DNA from: Actinomycetes bacterium
GTDB taxonomy: Bacteria > Actinomycetota > Acidimicrobiia > Acidimicrobiales > Acidimicrobiaceae
Assembly (NCBI GenBank): GCA_021785005.1
Contig: JAJYGT010000077.1
Location: 1-51,339, forward strand
Reading direction: 5' to 3'
DNA length: 51,339 nucleotides
The position numbers and the translations under genes are program-made. This document shows, piece after piece, positions 9,050 to 17,448 of this stretch. Positions within the stretch are counted from its first letter, which is position 1. Every line of letters starts with the position of its first letter. The notes beneath the pieces were generated by a model. It saw only the letters and a program-made list of their open reading frames with translations, was not told where the DNA came from and did no database searches.

Positions 9050-10297
9050 ATGGCAGCTGCTTATCCAATTAGATACAAACATAACGCATGGGTATTCATT
9101 GGGGCACAGTCGCTTAGTTTTATAGCATCCGTTGCTATCCCAGTGATCATCTCATTTGCCTTACTCGATGCCCATTACTCGGGGTATGTAGTTGGAAAAG
9201 TCCTGGCAATCACTGACTTACCCTTCGTATTCCTTTTACTATTTGGAGGTGTTTTAGCCGATAAATTCAAACGGCGCAAAATAGCCATGACCACAGAGGC
9301 AGTGCGCGCAATCATTGCATTCGCCATTGCAGTTGTACTGCGTGAGCCGCATTTCACGCCATTAGATCTTGAAATCTTAGGTGCAGCGTCTGGAGTAGCT
9401 CGAGCTTTCTTTGCCCCCACACTCACCGGAATGACCTCTGAGATATTTGAAGTAAGCGCACTAAATTCGGCGAATAGTTTTAGGGAGGGCGCGAGATCAC
9501 TTGGGAATTTAGCCGGTCCCATCCTTGGTGGAGTGGGCGTCGCAGTAATCGGCGCAAGTGGTGCAATGTGGATAATCGCCGGATTTTATCTGGCTTCTTC
9601 AATTCTTTTGTTTAGTCTCAGTACACAAGACGTTTCAAATCAAAGCTCACCAGACCGCGACGAACATCAAAAGCCGGTATCTGTAATCCGGGACTTGTTA
9701 CATGGTTTCAACGAGGTCAAAAGCCAGGCCTGGTGTTGGGTGGTTATCGCGGTTTATACCGCTATGCACCTCTTTGTATTTGGACCGATGCTCGTACTTG
9801 GCCCCCTGATTGCAAAATTATATCTTGGGGGTCCGGCAATCTGGGGAATGATACTTGCCAGTGATGGCATAGGCGGCATAGTTGGCGCCGCGTTGGCGCT
9901 TAGAATCAGGTTTACACGACCTCTTTGGACATCAAGTATTATCGTCCTCGGAGGTGCTCCCGCGTTGTTTCTTTTGGCGAACCACTATGCGCCGTATTTA
10001 ATTGCAATATCGCTGGGGTTCTTTGGAGCCGGTTTATCCTTCATCGGGGTCAATTGGGAAACCGCGCTGCAGCATTACTTCCCGCCCGAATCGATTTCTC
10101 GTGTTTCAGCATTTGATCTATTTGGCTCAGTAGCGTTGTTTCCCTTGGGACAAGCACTCGGAGGTGTTTCAACCAAGTACATGTCCGTTGGCAACGCCAT
10201 CGTGATAAGCGGAATTATCCTGATCGCGTTGTCTTTGGTGTTGCTTTTTTCGCGTGCCGTTTTCAATTTGCAAATACCAAATCGGAGCCCAAGCTAA
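9050..10297 (+). CDS. Major facilitator superfamily exporter
   Basis: About 415 aa with 12 hydrophobic segments. The MFS signature loop between helices 2 and 3 (GGVLADKFKRRKI, about 66-78) and a repeat in the second half are visible. The start at 9050 is preferred because AAGGA lies 6 bases before it, whereas it abuts the ATG at 9044. It resembles the MFS_3/EntS-like drug or siderophore exporters rather than sugar importers. It converges on the helicase gene (4 bases apart). The 258-base upstream spacer contains no recognisable regulator site. Substrate unknown. Confidence 0.85.
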   Translation: MAAAYPIRYKHNAWVFIGAQSLSFIASVAIPVIISFALLDAHYSGYVVGKVLAITDLPFVFLLLFGGVLADKFKRRKIAMTTEAVRAIIAFAIAVVLREPHFTPLDLEILGAASGVARAFFAPTLTGMTSEIFEVSALNSANSFREGARSLGNLAGPILGGVGVAVIGASGAMWIIAGFYLASSILLFSLSTQDVSNQSSPDRDEHQKPVSVIRDLLHGFNEVKSQAWCWVVIAVYTAMHLFVFGPMLVLGPLIAKLYLGGPAIWGMILASDGIGGIVGAALALRIRFTRPLWTSSIIVLGGAPALFLLANHYAPYLIAISLGFFGAGLSFIGVNWETALQHYFPPESISRVSAFDLFGSVALFPLGQALGGVSTKYMSVGNAIVISGIILIALSLVLLFSRAVFNLQIPNRSPS

Positions 10298-10300
10298 AAT

Positions 10301-12544
10301 TCAAGCAAGCTTAAGCGGTGCATGCGCCAAGAGCAGTGTCTTTTGCCCAATTCCGGGGAACCTGACAGTAATCGTGGTGCGATCGCCGTTTCCATCAACA
10401 GCAAGGATAGGGCCTTCTCCCCATTTAGCGTGAACCACTCTTATGCCCGTGCGTACTTCATTTGGGCTAAGACTGGGCATACTATTATTACGCTCATCCA
10501 ACTGGGCATTATCTGATCGCAAACGGCGCATGGTGATACTCGTAAGGCCAGATTCAGACACGCTACCCGAACCATAAGAATTCACACGGCGCAAGTCCTC
10601 ATAGGAACGCTTGGGTGAAAGGTCCTCCATTAAATCTCGTGGAATCTCGTCTAAAAATCGAGAGGGCACGCTGGGGCTAAACTGCCCAAACTGATTTCTA
10701 CTGGTCGCCCTAGTTAGATAGAGCAATTCGCGCGCCCGCGTCACTCCGACGTAGCACAATCGGCGCTCTTCTTCTAAGTCCTTAGGCTCCCAAAGAGAAC
10801 GCGAATGCGGGAATATGCCATCCTCCAGCGCCGTCAAAAAAACAACCGGGTACTCAAGCCCTTTGGCAGTATGCACTGTCATCAAAGTAACGGTATCGTC
10901 ACTTTCGAGTTGATCAGCTTGCGATACGAGCGCGGTCGCGTCGAGAAAACTTTCTAGTGACTCATGATCGCTAGCGACCGAAACTAACTCCGAAACGTTG
11001 TCGAGTCGCGACATGCCTTCAATCGTTGGATCTATGCGCAGTTCTTCTCCAAGCCCACTTTCTTCAAGCAAAAATTCCAAAAGATCCGATGGACGCATTC
11101 CAGCTTCGGCTTGAGTTCTCGCTTTGTCGAGCACGATCAAGAAATCACTGATACCTTTTCTAGCCCGTCCCGCGGCTCCCACACGTTCATATTGAAATAG
11201 CGCACTTAAAAAGTCGATGTCACGCTGTTGGGCGATTTCCGCCACTTTAGCTAGTGTTTGCTCGCCCACCCCTCGTTTGGGTACATTGATAACCCGACGA
11301 ATTGCCACCTCGTCGGACGGATTCGCTACCAATCGTAAATATGACATCAAGTCTTTTATTTCTCGACGATCGTAAAACTTGGTCCCACCGATGACACGAT
11401 AGGGAATTGATCTCCGTATAAGAGCCTCTTCAATTGATCGGGAATGGGAGTTTACCCGATAAAAGACGGCGAAATCTTTGAATCTTCGGCCACTTAATTG
11501 TCGCTCAAGAGAAATCTGCGAGGCGACAAAAGTTGCTTCGTGACTTTCATCGTCACCGACAAATGTCCGGATTTTATGGCCTGTTCCCTGATCAGTCCAT
11601 AAATTCTTTGATTCACGAAATTGGTTATTTGAAATTACCGCATTTGCGGCATCAAGAATTGTCTGGGTGCTGCGATAGTTCTGTTCGAGTTTTATCACCG
11701 TTGCATTTTCAAACGATTTCTCAAAGTCCAGGATGTTTCGCATATCAGCGCCACGAAATCCATACACACTCTGATCGGAATCCCCCACCACAAATACGTT
11801 GCGGCTTCTTTTCCCAAGAGTAAGCACCAACGCATTTTGAGCCTGGTTCGTGTCCTGATACTCATCAACCAAGATGTGTTCGAAGCGACGTTGGTAGTGT
11901 TCCAAGATATCTGGACACTCCATAAACAACTGCACTACCCTAGTTATAAGATCATCAAAGTCCATCGCGTTCGCAGCGACAAGGCGATCTTGGTATGTTT
12001 TGTAGACTTCAGCTACTTTTCTCTCCAGAATATGCTTGGAGCGCGCCATCAACTCATCAGGTGAGACGAGTTCTGACTTTGCGTTCGAAATCGTAGCCGC
12101 AATTTTGCGAGGCGGAAATCTCTTTGAGTCAAGCCCGACGCTAGAAGTGATTAGTGAAATTAACTTTTCTGAATCACCTTGGTCATAGATGACAAAGTTT
12201 GACTTGTACCCAATCGCTTCCGCATTGGATCTAAGGATTCGTACACATGCAGAGTGGAATGTAGACACCCACATCGAAGCAGACGCTACACCGACGATAT
12301 CTTTTACTCGTGAACGCATCTCAGCTGCAGCTTTATTGGTGAAGGTAATAGCTAATATCGAACCAGGGGAAACACCGAAACGGTCAATCAGATAAGCAAT
12401 TCGCCTCGTTAGTACCCTTGTCTTGCCCGATCCAGCCCCAGCAATTACCAGCAACGGCCCACCTTGGTGCGACACCGCTTTTGCTTGGGACGGATTCAGG
12501 TCATCAATCAGCGGATCATTTTCAAAGTTAACTGACAAGTCCAC
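10301..12544 (-). CDS. UvrD/PcrA-type superfamily 1 DNA helicase
   Basis: This ATP-dependent 3'-5' helicase is involved in repair and replication restart. Seen: the NPSQAKAV Q-motif near residue 17, Walker A GAGSGKT (36-42), LAITFTNKAA (motif Ia), DEYQDTN (motif II), GDSDQSVYGFRGA (motif III), LEQNYRST (motif IV), VHTAKGLEYPVVF (motif V) and EERRLCYVGVTRA (motif VI). Length 747 matches PcrA/UvrD (700-780). Starts at GTG. It lies 23 bases after guaA and is probably co-transcribed. The C-terminal KWGEGPILAVDGNGD tract corresponds to the Tudor-like domain that binds RNA polymerase in PcrA/UvrD. Cytoplasmic. Confidence 0.96.
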   Translation of the reverse strand: MDLSVNFENDPLIDDLNPSQAKAVSHQGGPLLVIAGAGSGKTRVLTRRIAYLIDRFGVSPGSILAITFTNKAAAEMRSRVKDIVGVASASMWVSTFHSACVRILRSNAEAIGYKSNFVIYDQGDSEKLISLITSSVGLDSKRFPPRKIAATISNAKSELVSPDELMARSKHILERKVAEVYKTYQDRLVAANAMDFDDLITRVVQLFMECPDILEHYQRRFEHILVDEYQDTNQAQNALVLTLGKRSRNVFVVGDSDQSVYGFRGADMRNILDFEKSFENATVIKLEQNYRSTQTILDAANAVISNNQFRESKNLWTDQGTGHKIRTFVGDDESHEATFVASQISLERQLSGRRFKDFAVFYRVNSHSRSIEEALIRRSIPYRVIGGTKFYDRREIKDLMSYLRLVANPSDEVAIRRVINVPKRGVGEQTLAKVAEIAQQRDIDFLSALFQYERVGAAGRARKGISDFLIVLDKARTQAEAGMRPSDLLEFLLEESGLGEELRIDPTIEGMSRLDNVSELVSVASDHESLESFLDATALVSQADQLESDDTVTLMTVHTAKGLEYPVVFLTALEDGIFPHSRSLWEPKDLEEERRLCYVGVTRARELLYLTRATSRNQFGQFSPSVPSRFLDEIPRDLMEDLSPKRSYEDLRRVNSYGSGSVSESGLTSITMRRLRSDNAQLDERNNSMPSLSPNEVRTGIRVVHAKWGEGPILAVDGNGDRTTITVRFPGIGQKTLLLAHAPLKLA

Positions 12545-12567
12545 CCACTACTAAAACAACTTTCATG

Positions 12568-14115
12568 CTACTCCCATTCAATCGTCGCCGGTGGCTTGGA
12601 GGTAATATCGTAAACAACGCGATTCACACCAGGAACTTCCGATACAATGCGCGACGATATTCGCTCGAGTAGATCGTACGGCAAGCGAGCCCAATCGGCA
12701 GTCATCGCATCAGAAGACGCCACCGCACGCAAAATAATCGGGTAAGCGTAAGATCGCTCGTCTCCCATAACGCCCACCGAACGGATATCAGCAAGCACCG
12801 CAAAGCTTTGCCATAATGCACGTTTGTCCAAGTTCGCACGGGTTACTTCTTCCCCGACAATTCGGTCTGCAGCTCGAACGATTGCTACGCGTTCTCGGGT
12901 CACCTCTCCCACTACCCGAACTGCAAGCCCAGGACCTGGAAAAGGTTGGCGCCAGACGATTTCCTCCGGAAGTCCAAGCTCCTCACCAATAGCTCTTACT
13001 TCATCTTTAAATAACTCCCGCAAGGGTTCTACTAATTCAAAATCAATATCATCGGGCAGGCCACCAACGTTGTGGTGAGATTTTATGCGCGCCGCAGTTT
13101 TAGTCCCAGATTCAATTACGTCTGGATAGAGGGTGCCTTGTACGAGATACTTAGCGTCGCGAATTTCCAGTGCGGTCTCTTCAAAAATTCGAATAAAGCT
13201 TTCACCAATAATCTTTCTCTTGCGCTCAGGATCAATTACTCCTTCAAGCTGGGAAAAAAACCGATTTGACGCATCAACTGATATTAGATCTATCTCGAAC
13301 TGCTCCCGAAACGTATGCTCAACGGTTTTGGCCTCGCCTTCGCGCATCAACCCGGTGTCAACAAACACACAGTGAAGTTGTTTTCCCACCGCCCGATGCA
13401 CTAATGCCGCGGCGACACTTGAATCGACTCCCCCTGATAGAGCACAAATTACTTTTGATGAACCAACTTGGAGTTGAATCTTCTCGATTGCTTCTTCAAT
13501 AATGGAATAGTTTGTCCAGTTAGATTCCAATAGCGCAATTCGGTGCAAAAAGTTATCGAAAACTTTATTTCCCAAAACAGTGTGTTCTACTTCAGGATGA
13601 AACTGAACGGCAGTGATTTTTCGCGTCGCATCTTCAAAAACAGCACATGGGGCATCCGGGGTAGACGCAAGTAATTGAAAACCTTTGGGCAAGTCAGTGA
13701 CCGCATCAAAATGGCTCATCCACACATCTGTGGTTTCTGGCATGCCTTCCATAATCCCGATGGATTCGAAAACACTCATCTCTATTTTGCCGTATTCGCC
13801 AGCCTCTCGACGCGATACCACCCCACCCAACATTGAAGCGAGCAACTGGGCACCGTAGCAAATACCAAGAATCGGTATTCCTAGCTCCAAAATGGCAGGG
13901 TCTATTCGCGGCGCGTGTTCTAGGTTAACACTTTTTGGTCCGCCTGACAAAATAATTGCCTTTGGATCCATTTTGAGGATTTCGCTGGCTTTCAATTCAT
14001 GCGGAACGATTTCGGAAAATACATGGTGCTCACGAACACGCCTGGCAATTAGTTGGGCATATTGTGCACCGAAATCCATAACTAGGACTTTCGACGACCG
14101 GGGACCGTGCATCAT
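12568..14115 (-). CDS. guaA: GMP synthase (glutamine-hydrolysing)
   Basis: GuaA converts XMP to GMP using glutamine. The class I glutaminase domain shows the nucleophile in GICYGAQL and His-Pro-Glu in QFHPEVEHT. The ATP-pyrophosphatase domain shows the PP-loop [13 protein letters not shown], and the C-terminal dimerisation domain ends IEWE as is usual. I place the start at an ATG near 14115 (a second ATG follows at 14112 with GAGG 5 bases upstream); a TTG at 14148 would give an atypical N-terminus. Followed by the helicase gene. Together with guaB3 at 48.8 kb, both are purine genes of ordinary character. Confidence 0.97.
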   Translation of the reverse strand: MMHGPRSSKVLVMDFGAQYAQLIARRVREHHVFSEIVPHELKASEILKMDPKAIILSGGPKSVNLEHAPRIDPAILELGIPILGICYGAQLLASMLGGVVSRREAGEYGKIEMSVFESIGIMEGMPETTDVWMSHFDAVTDLPKGFQLLASTPDAPCAVFEDATRKITAVQFHPEVEHTVLGNKVFDNFLHRIALLESNWTNYSIIEEAIEKIQLQVGSSKVICALSGGVDSSVAAALVHRAVGKQLHCVFVDTGLMREGEAKTVEHTFREQFEIDLISVDASNRFFSQLEGVIDPERKRKIIGESFIRIFEETALEIRDAKYLVQGTLYPDVIESGTKTAARIKSHHNVGGLPDDIDFELVEPLRELFKDEVRAIGEELGLPEEIVWRQPFPGPGLAVRVVGEVTRERVAIVRAADRIVGEEVTRANLDKRALWQSFAVLADIRSVGVMGDERSYAYPIILRAVASSDAMTADWARLPYDLLERISSRIVSEVPGVNRVVYDITSKPPATIEWE

Positions 14116-14356
14116 TACCTCGCAAGGAAATATCGCTAAAACAGCCAATGAAAACTAGCTTGAGCGACGAAATCTAAACTCTTCAGGCTAGTTGGAATCG
14201 ACCCAGTTGAATCCATTTGTCAGGCTCAATCTAAAGCCGCCGAAATGTTTCTACTACTTTTCCACAACTACTTAAAACGAAATATAAATTGCTAAATTAA
14301 GCGAGTTTTTGGAGGTAATACCAGTTCACAATGTCTTCTAGGTGTTTTAACGGCAT

Positions 14357-14455
14357 TTAGATCTGGGAGTCGTGAACACCAACAATTCGCCATTCTAAAC
14401 CAGTTCGAACCCAGGTCAGGGACCGACGACCACAACTAGTTTCCCCCGGATAGGT
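14357..14455 (-). pseudogene. Relic: C-terminal end of an AtzH/HpxZ-like gene
   Basis: Reading the minus strand gives a 31-residue tail plus stop that matches the C-terminus of the intact AtzH/HpxZ-like protein encoded at 17070-17441: 20 of 31 residues are identical, including YPGE, the TWVR core, WRIV and the final SQI before the stop. Upstream of this segment the frame meets stops and the similarity ends. DNA identity is clear but divergent, so this is an old paralogue remnant, not a fresh duplication. It lies on the guaA side of the foreign two-gene module whose other side is the intact gene. Confidence 0.8.
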
Positions 14456-15117
14456 AGATCACAACTTTCTCGTTTGATCGCACAAAACTCTGCGATCAAA
14501 GCTCCCACCATATCAACGCCTTGTCTCGTTCGTGGTCGCAATGTTGTCCGAGCCATACTAAGAGCTGCCCTACAAGAGAACAGTTCGAATGCTTATCGAT
14601 ACTTAGGAAAAAGGTTGAAACAAGCGATAGAAGTAGGGATGCTTAATTTACTCAAATAGTTAAATTAATTTTTAAGATGGTCAGAGTTGGGGCAAGATCT
14701 GGTGCGTCAAAATTGGATACCCCTCGATCAGTTTGTTATGCCCTTACCTACGGCTCAGGAACAAGCCATCCAGTTCCTACACGATGCAAACTTTCGCTCA
14801 CTTCTACTTGGGATATAGCAATTACCTTCGCCGACATGAACGACATCATCGGGTCACAATTACCGCTATTCCAGCGCAATAGCGGTAATATAGTGCTAAA
14901 TTAGGCGTTACGACCATCGGTCAATGCGCATGCGTGCTATCCAGTTTTGCTCGCGTCTGGGTCAGCAAGCGATTCATGGAGCTGCGGTTTAAAGCGTCTG
15001 CGTTCTGATCCTGGTGCTGTGAGCGACCGTTTTGGGTTTTATCGGTGCCCAACAGGTGTTTCCGGTGTCTGGAAGTGTGCCAGAGAGAATTTGGTTAGCC
15101 AAAGAGAGCAAATCACT
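14456..15117. other. Decayed spacer with a possible protein fossil and a hairpin
   Basis: No intact gene is present. A frame at 14669-14819 (plus) without a proper start encodes a protein-like stretch (DLVRQNWIPLDQFVMPLP near its beginning) and ends in TAG; it looks like a gene fragment but I cannot name the family. A 10-bp inverted repeat (14473-14482 with 14491-14500) and a 12-bp one (14859-14870 with 14878-14889) occur. A long open frame from 14947 runs into the gene starting at 15118; its early part is probably untranslated. Confidence 0.45.
14859..14889. terminator. Perfect 12-bp hairpin upstream of the foreign module
   Basis: A perfect inverted repeat (attaccgctatt, 7-base loop, aatagcggtaat). 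There is only a weak T-tract afterwards, so a terminator is possible but not certain. It lies between the gene fragment at 14.7 kb and the two-gene module. Confidence 0.4.
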
Positions 15118-16212
15118 ATGGAGATAATTAAGGCATTTCATCTGCAGGCTTATGAGCTTCGTTATCCAGATCGTCGGATCTCTCTCGATGGTTTTGTAGC
15201 CCCCAACGGTAGAAAATTCTCTCTTGTTGACGCCTTGGCCGACCTAAACGGTCGGCTGGTGCAGGATCCGATATCACTCATGTACGAGGCTGTGGAAGAT
15301 AACGACACGTTGCCGGATCATGGTACCGTAATCGCAAATCCTGTCGTTGCTGACGGCATTGCCGAGCATGGGCTCCTACTAAGCGAGTTGAGCGTGGAGG
15401 GAGATCAGCGTTCGGCACGAGCGATGTTGGCAAATTTCAATTGGGGTGATCGTGCGTTGATCCATCAACGCACGTCTCGGAACCGTGTGATCACGAATCG
15501 AATCGAGCCATCTGACATCACCACCAGGGAAGCAGCAGCGGTCTTGGTCCTTGAGGCGGACGCGCTTCGGGGAGCGCTCGTCGTGCAGATTCGTCGAACC
15601 AGAATGATCCCGACCTCCCAGCTGCAATCCCTGTTGAATCGAGCGCTGAATTTGCGGATGACACCGAATGGCGCCACGATCAATGCATCACGGCGATACA
15701 GAGTAACGATCGTTCCGGTCATGCGTGAGATAGATCTGAGAGACGCGATAGCACAAGGAGGAATTCGCGAGGTCGAACTGCGGAGGATGTCTCCGACCTC
15801 CGACCCCTCCCGGAGAATTATTGATCGATTCGATGACCGGCTCCTTCAAGGCACACGTAAGAAGTTCTCGTTCAATGTCCTGCTCAAGAATCCCAATAGA
15901 GAGATTTTCCTTCGTCTCGTCGAAGGGCGCGACCGCCGATCTTTGCTGAATGATGTCGGCGCACTCCTGGGCATACAAACGGGAGACCAATCGACCGCTG
16001 GAGAGTTTGAATCAATCCGTATCACGGTCGTGGTCGAAGACAAGCCCCGCACGTTTGTGCTTACATCTGAAGGTCTACACGATGAATTTCCCTATCAGCG
16101 TGTAGCAGATTGGCCTGATGTAGGAGGTTCGCTTGAGGAGACGCCCGACGGCGTTTGGCAAAATCTCGAACGAGAGGCTCATTCCGTCTTGAGCATAGAC
16201 CGAATAGGATGA
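15118..16212 (+). CDS. Uncharacterised protein of foreign composition, module gene 1
   Basis: I choose the ATG at 15118 (364 aa; a GAGAG ribosome-like site 9-12 bases upstream). The frame opens at 14947, but its first 57 codons read as poor protein. The sequence is soluble and mixed alpha/beta, with a hydrophobic strand-rich middle (about 125-160) and a basic region (RRIIDRFDDRLLQGTRKK, about 235-252). No catalytic motif is recognisable. Base composition is visibly higher in GC than the neighbours, suggesting transfer. The stop is 6 bases before a small membrane protein gene. A soluble plus small membrane protein pair is a known layout of several phage-defence modules such as Kiwa, but I see no specific match. 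Confidence 0.8.
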   Translation: MEIIKAFHLQAYELRYPDRRISLDGFVAPNGRKFSLVDALADLNGRLVQDPISLMYEAVEDNDTLPDHGTVIANPVVADGIAEHGLLLSELSVEGDQRSARAMLANFNWGDRALIHQRTSRNRVITNRIEPSDITTREAAAVLVLEADALRGALVVQIRRTRMIPTSQLQSLLNRALNLRMTPNGATINASRRYRVTIVPVMREIDLRDAIAQGGIREVELRRMSPTSDPSRRIIDRFDDRLLQGTRKKFSFNVLLKNPNREIFLRLVEGRDRRSLLNDVGALLGIQTGDQSTAGEFESIRITVVVEDKPRTFVLTSEGLHDEFPYQRVADWPDVGGSLEETPDGVWQNLEREAHSVLSIDRIG

Positions 16213-16218
16213 GATATC

Positions 16219-16752
16219 ATGCGAGGATGGTCACCGTTCGCGCTCCGAGAAGTCTTTGTGGACTTTTGGCGATTTAGCTCGTCGAGCACGGTCGCGCGCG
16301 CGGTGTGGAGGTACCAGATCCGCAATGTCGCGCTCTTCGCCCTTCCGCCAACTGGCGGGGGTGCAATTTTGGTTTGCGCCGTGCCGGTCACTTCGCTGCA
16401 AACCGTCGGCCTTGTAATCATTGGCCTGCTCGCACTTTTCGCAACGCTCTTTTTCCAACAGAGCTTCAGCATCGGCGATCGGATTGAGAGAGCCCGCAGC
16501 GATACGAAACAAAATGCGGATTTCGTGAGCACCCTTGAGCGGCTGCTCGGCATTGCTAATTACGCTTCCATGGTCTGTGTGATAGGTGTCTCGATCGACA
16601 TCATTCCGATCTTTGCCATCGGAACGTTGGCGAAGATCGGGCTTTTCTTGGCTGGCTGGCTTGTTGTGCATATGGTGATGCTCGCGCTCATGCAGATCTC
16701 GTATATGCATCGGCTTTCGGTTGTTGCATTGCGCGGTGTTGCGAGAGAATAG
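16219..16752 (+). CDS. Four-helix membrane protein, module gene 2
   Basis: The 177-aa protein has an amphipathic, basic N-terminus and likely membrane helices at about 36-56, 58-79, 113-134 and 137-160, with a charged cytoplasmic loop (about 84-108) between the pairs. It starts 6 bases after the previous stop with the same high-GC codon use, so the two form one operon and probably one functional unit (soluble component plus membrane component). No family recognised. The tight pairing and foreign composition favour an accessory role such as defence or stress; this is inference. Confidence 0.8.
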   Translation: MRGWSPFALREVFVDFWRFSSSSTVARAVWRYQIRNVALFALPPTGGGAILVCAVPVTSLQTVGLVIIGLLALFATLFFQQSFSIGDRIERARSDTKQNADFVSTLERLLGIANYASMVCVIGVSIDIIPIFAIGTLAKIGLFLAGWLVVHMVMLALMQISYMHRLSVVALRGVARE

Positions 16753-17069
16753 ACGTCAACTGTCACGGTTCTCATCGCTGTGGGGTCTGGCAAATATCAA
16801 AGTTGTTGACGTATTTGGTGCTATTAGATTAATAGACTTTTCCCATCCTCTGGCAGGATTTCAGTCACATTACTTATGCATTCCCATCGGGTAATTTGAC
16901 ATAAAAATAGAGCTGAACGAACGGAGACTAAAGGACGCCTTCGTTAGGGGCGTCCTTTAGTCTCCGTTCGTTACTTCTTCGGGATATATTGAATAAAGAT
17001 TTTGGTTCTGTAAAGTGCCAATGTGCGCTTGTCAATGGCCATTGGCAATTAAATCCGCTATTACTGCAA
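16753..17069. other. Intergenic region between foreign module and AtzH-like gene
   Basis: The region lies between convergent genes. Apart from the long hairpin at 16916-16972 it holds nothing I can identify. It marks the right boundary of the higher-GC segment. Confidence 0.5.
16916..16972. terminator. Perfect 24-bp stem-loop, probable bidirectional terminator
   Basis: The arms 16916-16939 and 16949-16972 are perfectly complementary over 24 bp around a 9-base loop. It sits between converging transcripts (foreign module on plus, AtzH-like operon on minus). The T-tracts are modest (ttacttctt to the right; a tatttttat stretch to the left), so it could terminate both ways. Such a long perfect arm is unusual for a plain terminator and may be a remnant of the event that brought the module in. 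Confidence 0.6.
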
Positions 17070-17441
17070 CTAGATCTGAGAGACGTGAGCGCTTACAATT
17101 CGCCAGTCTCCACCAATTCGAACCCACGTCTGAGATTGGCGACCTCGACGAGCTTCCCCCGGATACGTAAATACTGTATTGACAACGGCAAACGCGTCCC
17201 CAAAAGTGACAATCTCAGTGTCTTGTAACGACCGACCCTCAGGTAGACCCGCCTGCGCCTCACGCCAAGCCGTAAGTTCTGTTATACCGTGTTGCTCGTC
17301 GGCAACTCCATAGCGAAGTGTGTACTTACTATCCCAAAACAACTCTCGCATGACGCTTAGGTCCCTATCAACAAGTGCTTTTTCATAGCGAGCAAATTTG
17401 TCAGAAACCTCAGTTAAAACCAATGGATTATTTATCTCCAT
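17070..17441 (-). CDS. AtzH/HpxZ-like NTF2-fold protein (DUF3225)
   Basis: The 123-aa protein has the features of the DUF3225 family that includes AtzH (acts on 1,3-dicarboxyurea in s-triazine catabolism) and HpxZ (oxalurate cluster): a start INxPxV, FxRYEKAL at about 16-23, LFWDSKYTLRYG near 33-44 and the C-terminal GRQSQTWVR plus WRIVSAHVS. These matches are from memory of the family. It is the last gene of the minus-strand operon, 7 bases after the amidase stop. In AtzE/AtzG/AtzH and HpxW-Z clusters a gene of this type follows an amidase of the same kind, which supports a role in ureide or dicarboxyurea processing. Cytoplasmic. A decayed paralogue lies at 14357-14455. Confidence 0.8.
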   Translation of the reverse strand: MEINNPLVLTEVSDKFARYEKALVDRDLSVMRELFWDSKYTLRYGVADEQHGITELTAWREAQAGLPEGRSLQDTEIVTFGDAFAVVNTVFTYPGEARRGRQSQTWVRIGGDWRIVSAHVSQI

Positions 17442-17448
17442 AATGCAC

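Noticed and set aside
14947-15117. Earlier start for the foreign gene 1
   Set aside because: The first 57 codons lack a ribosome site and read as atypical protein; the ATG at 15118 is better.
15118-16752. Naming the foreign pair as Kiwa (KwaA/KwaB)
   Set aside because: Only the soluble-plus-membrane layout is similar; I could not match KwaB or any other named component, and the gene order differs.
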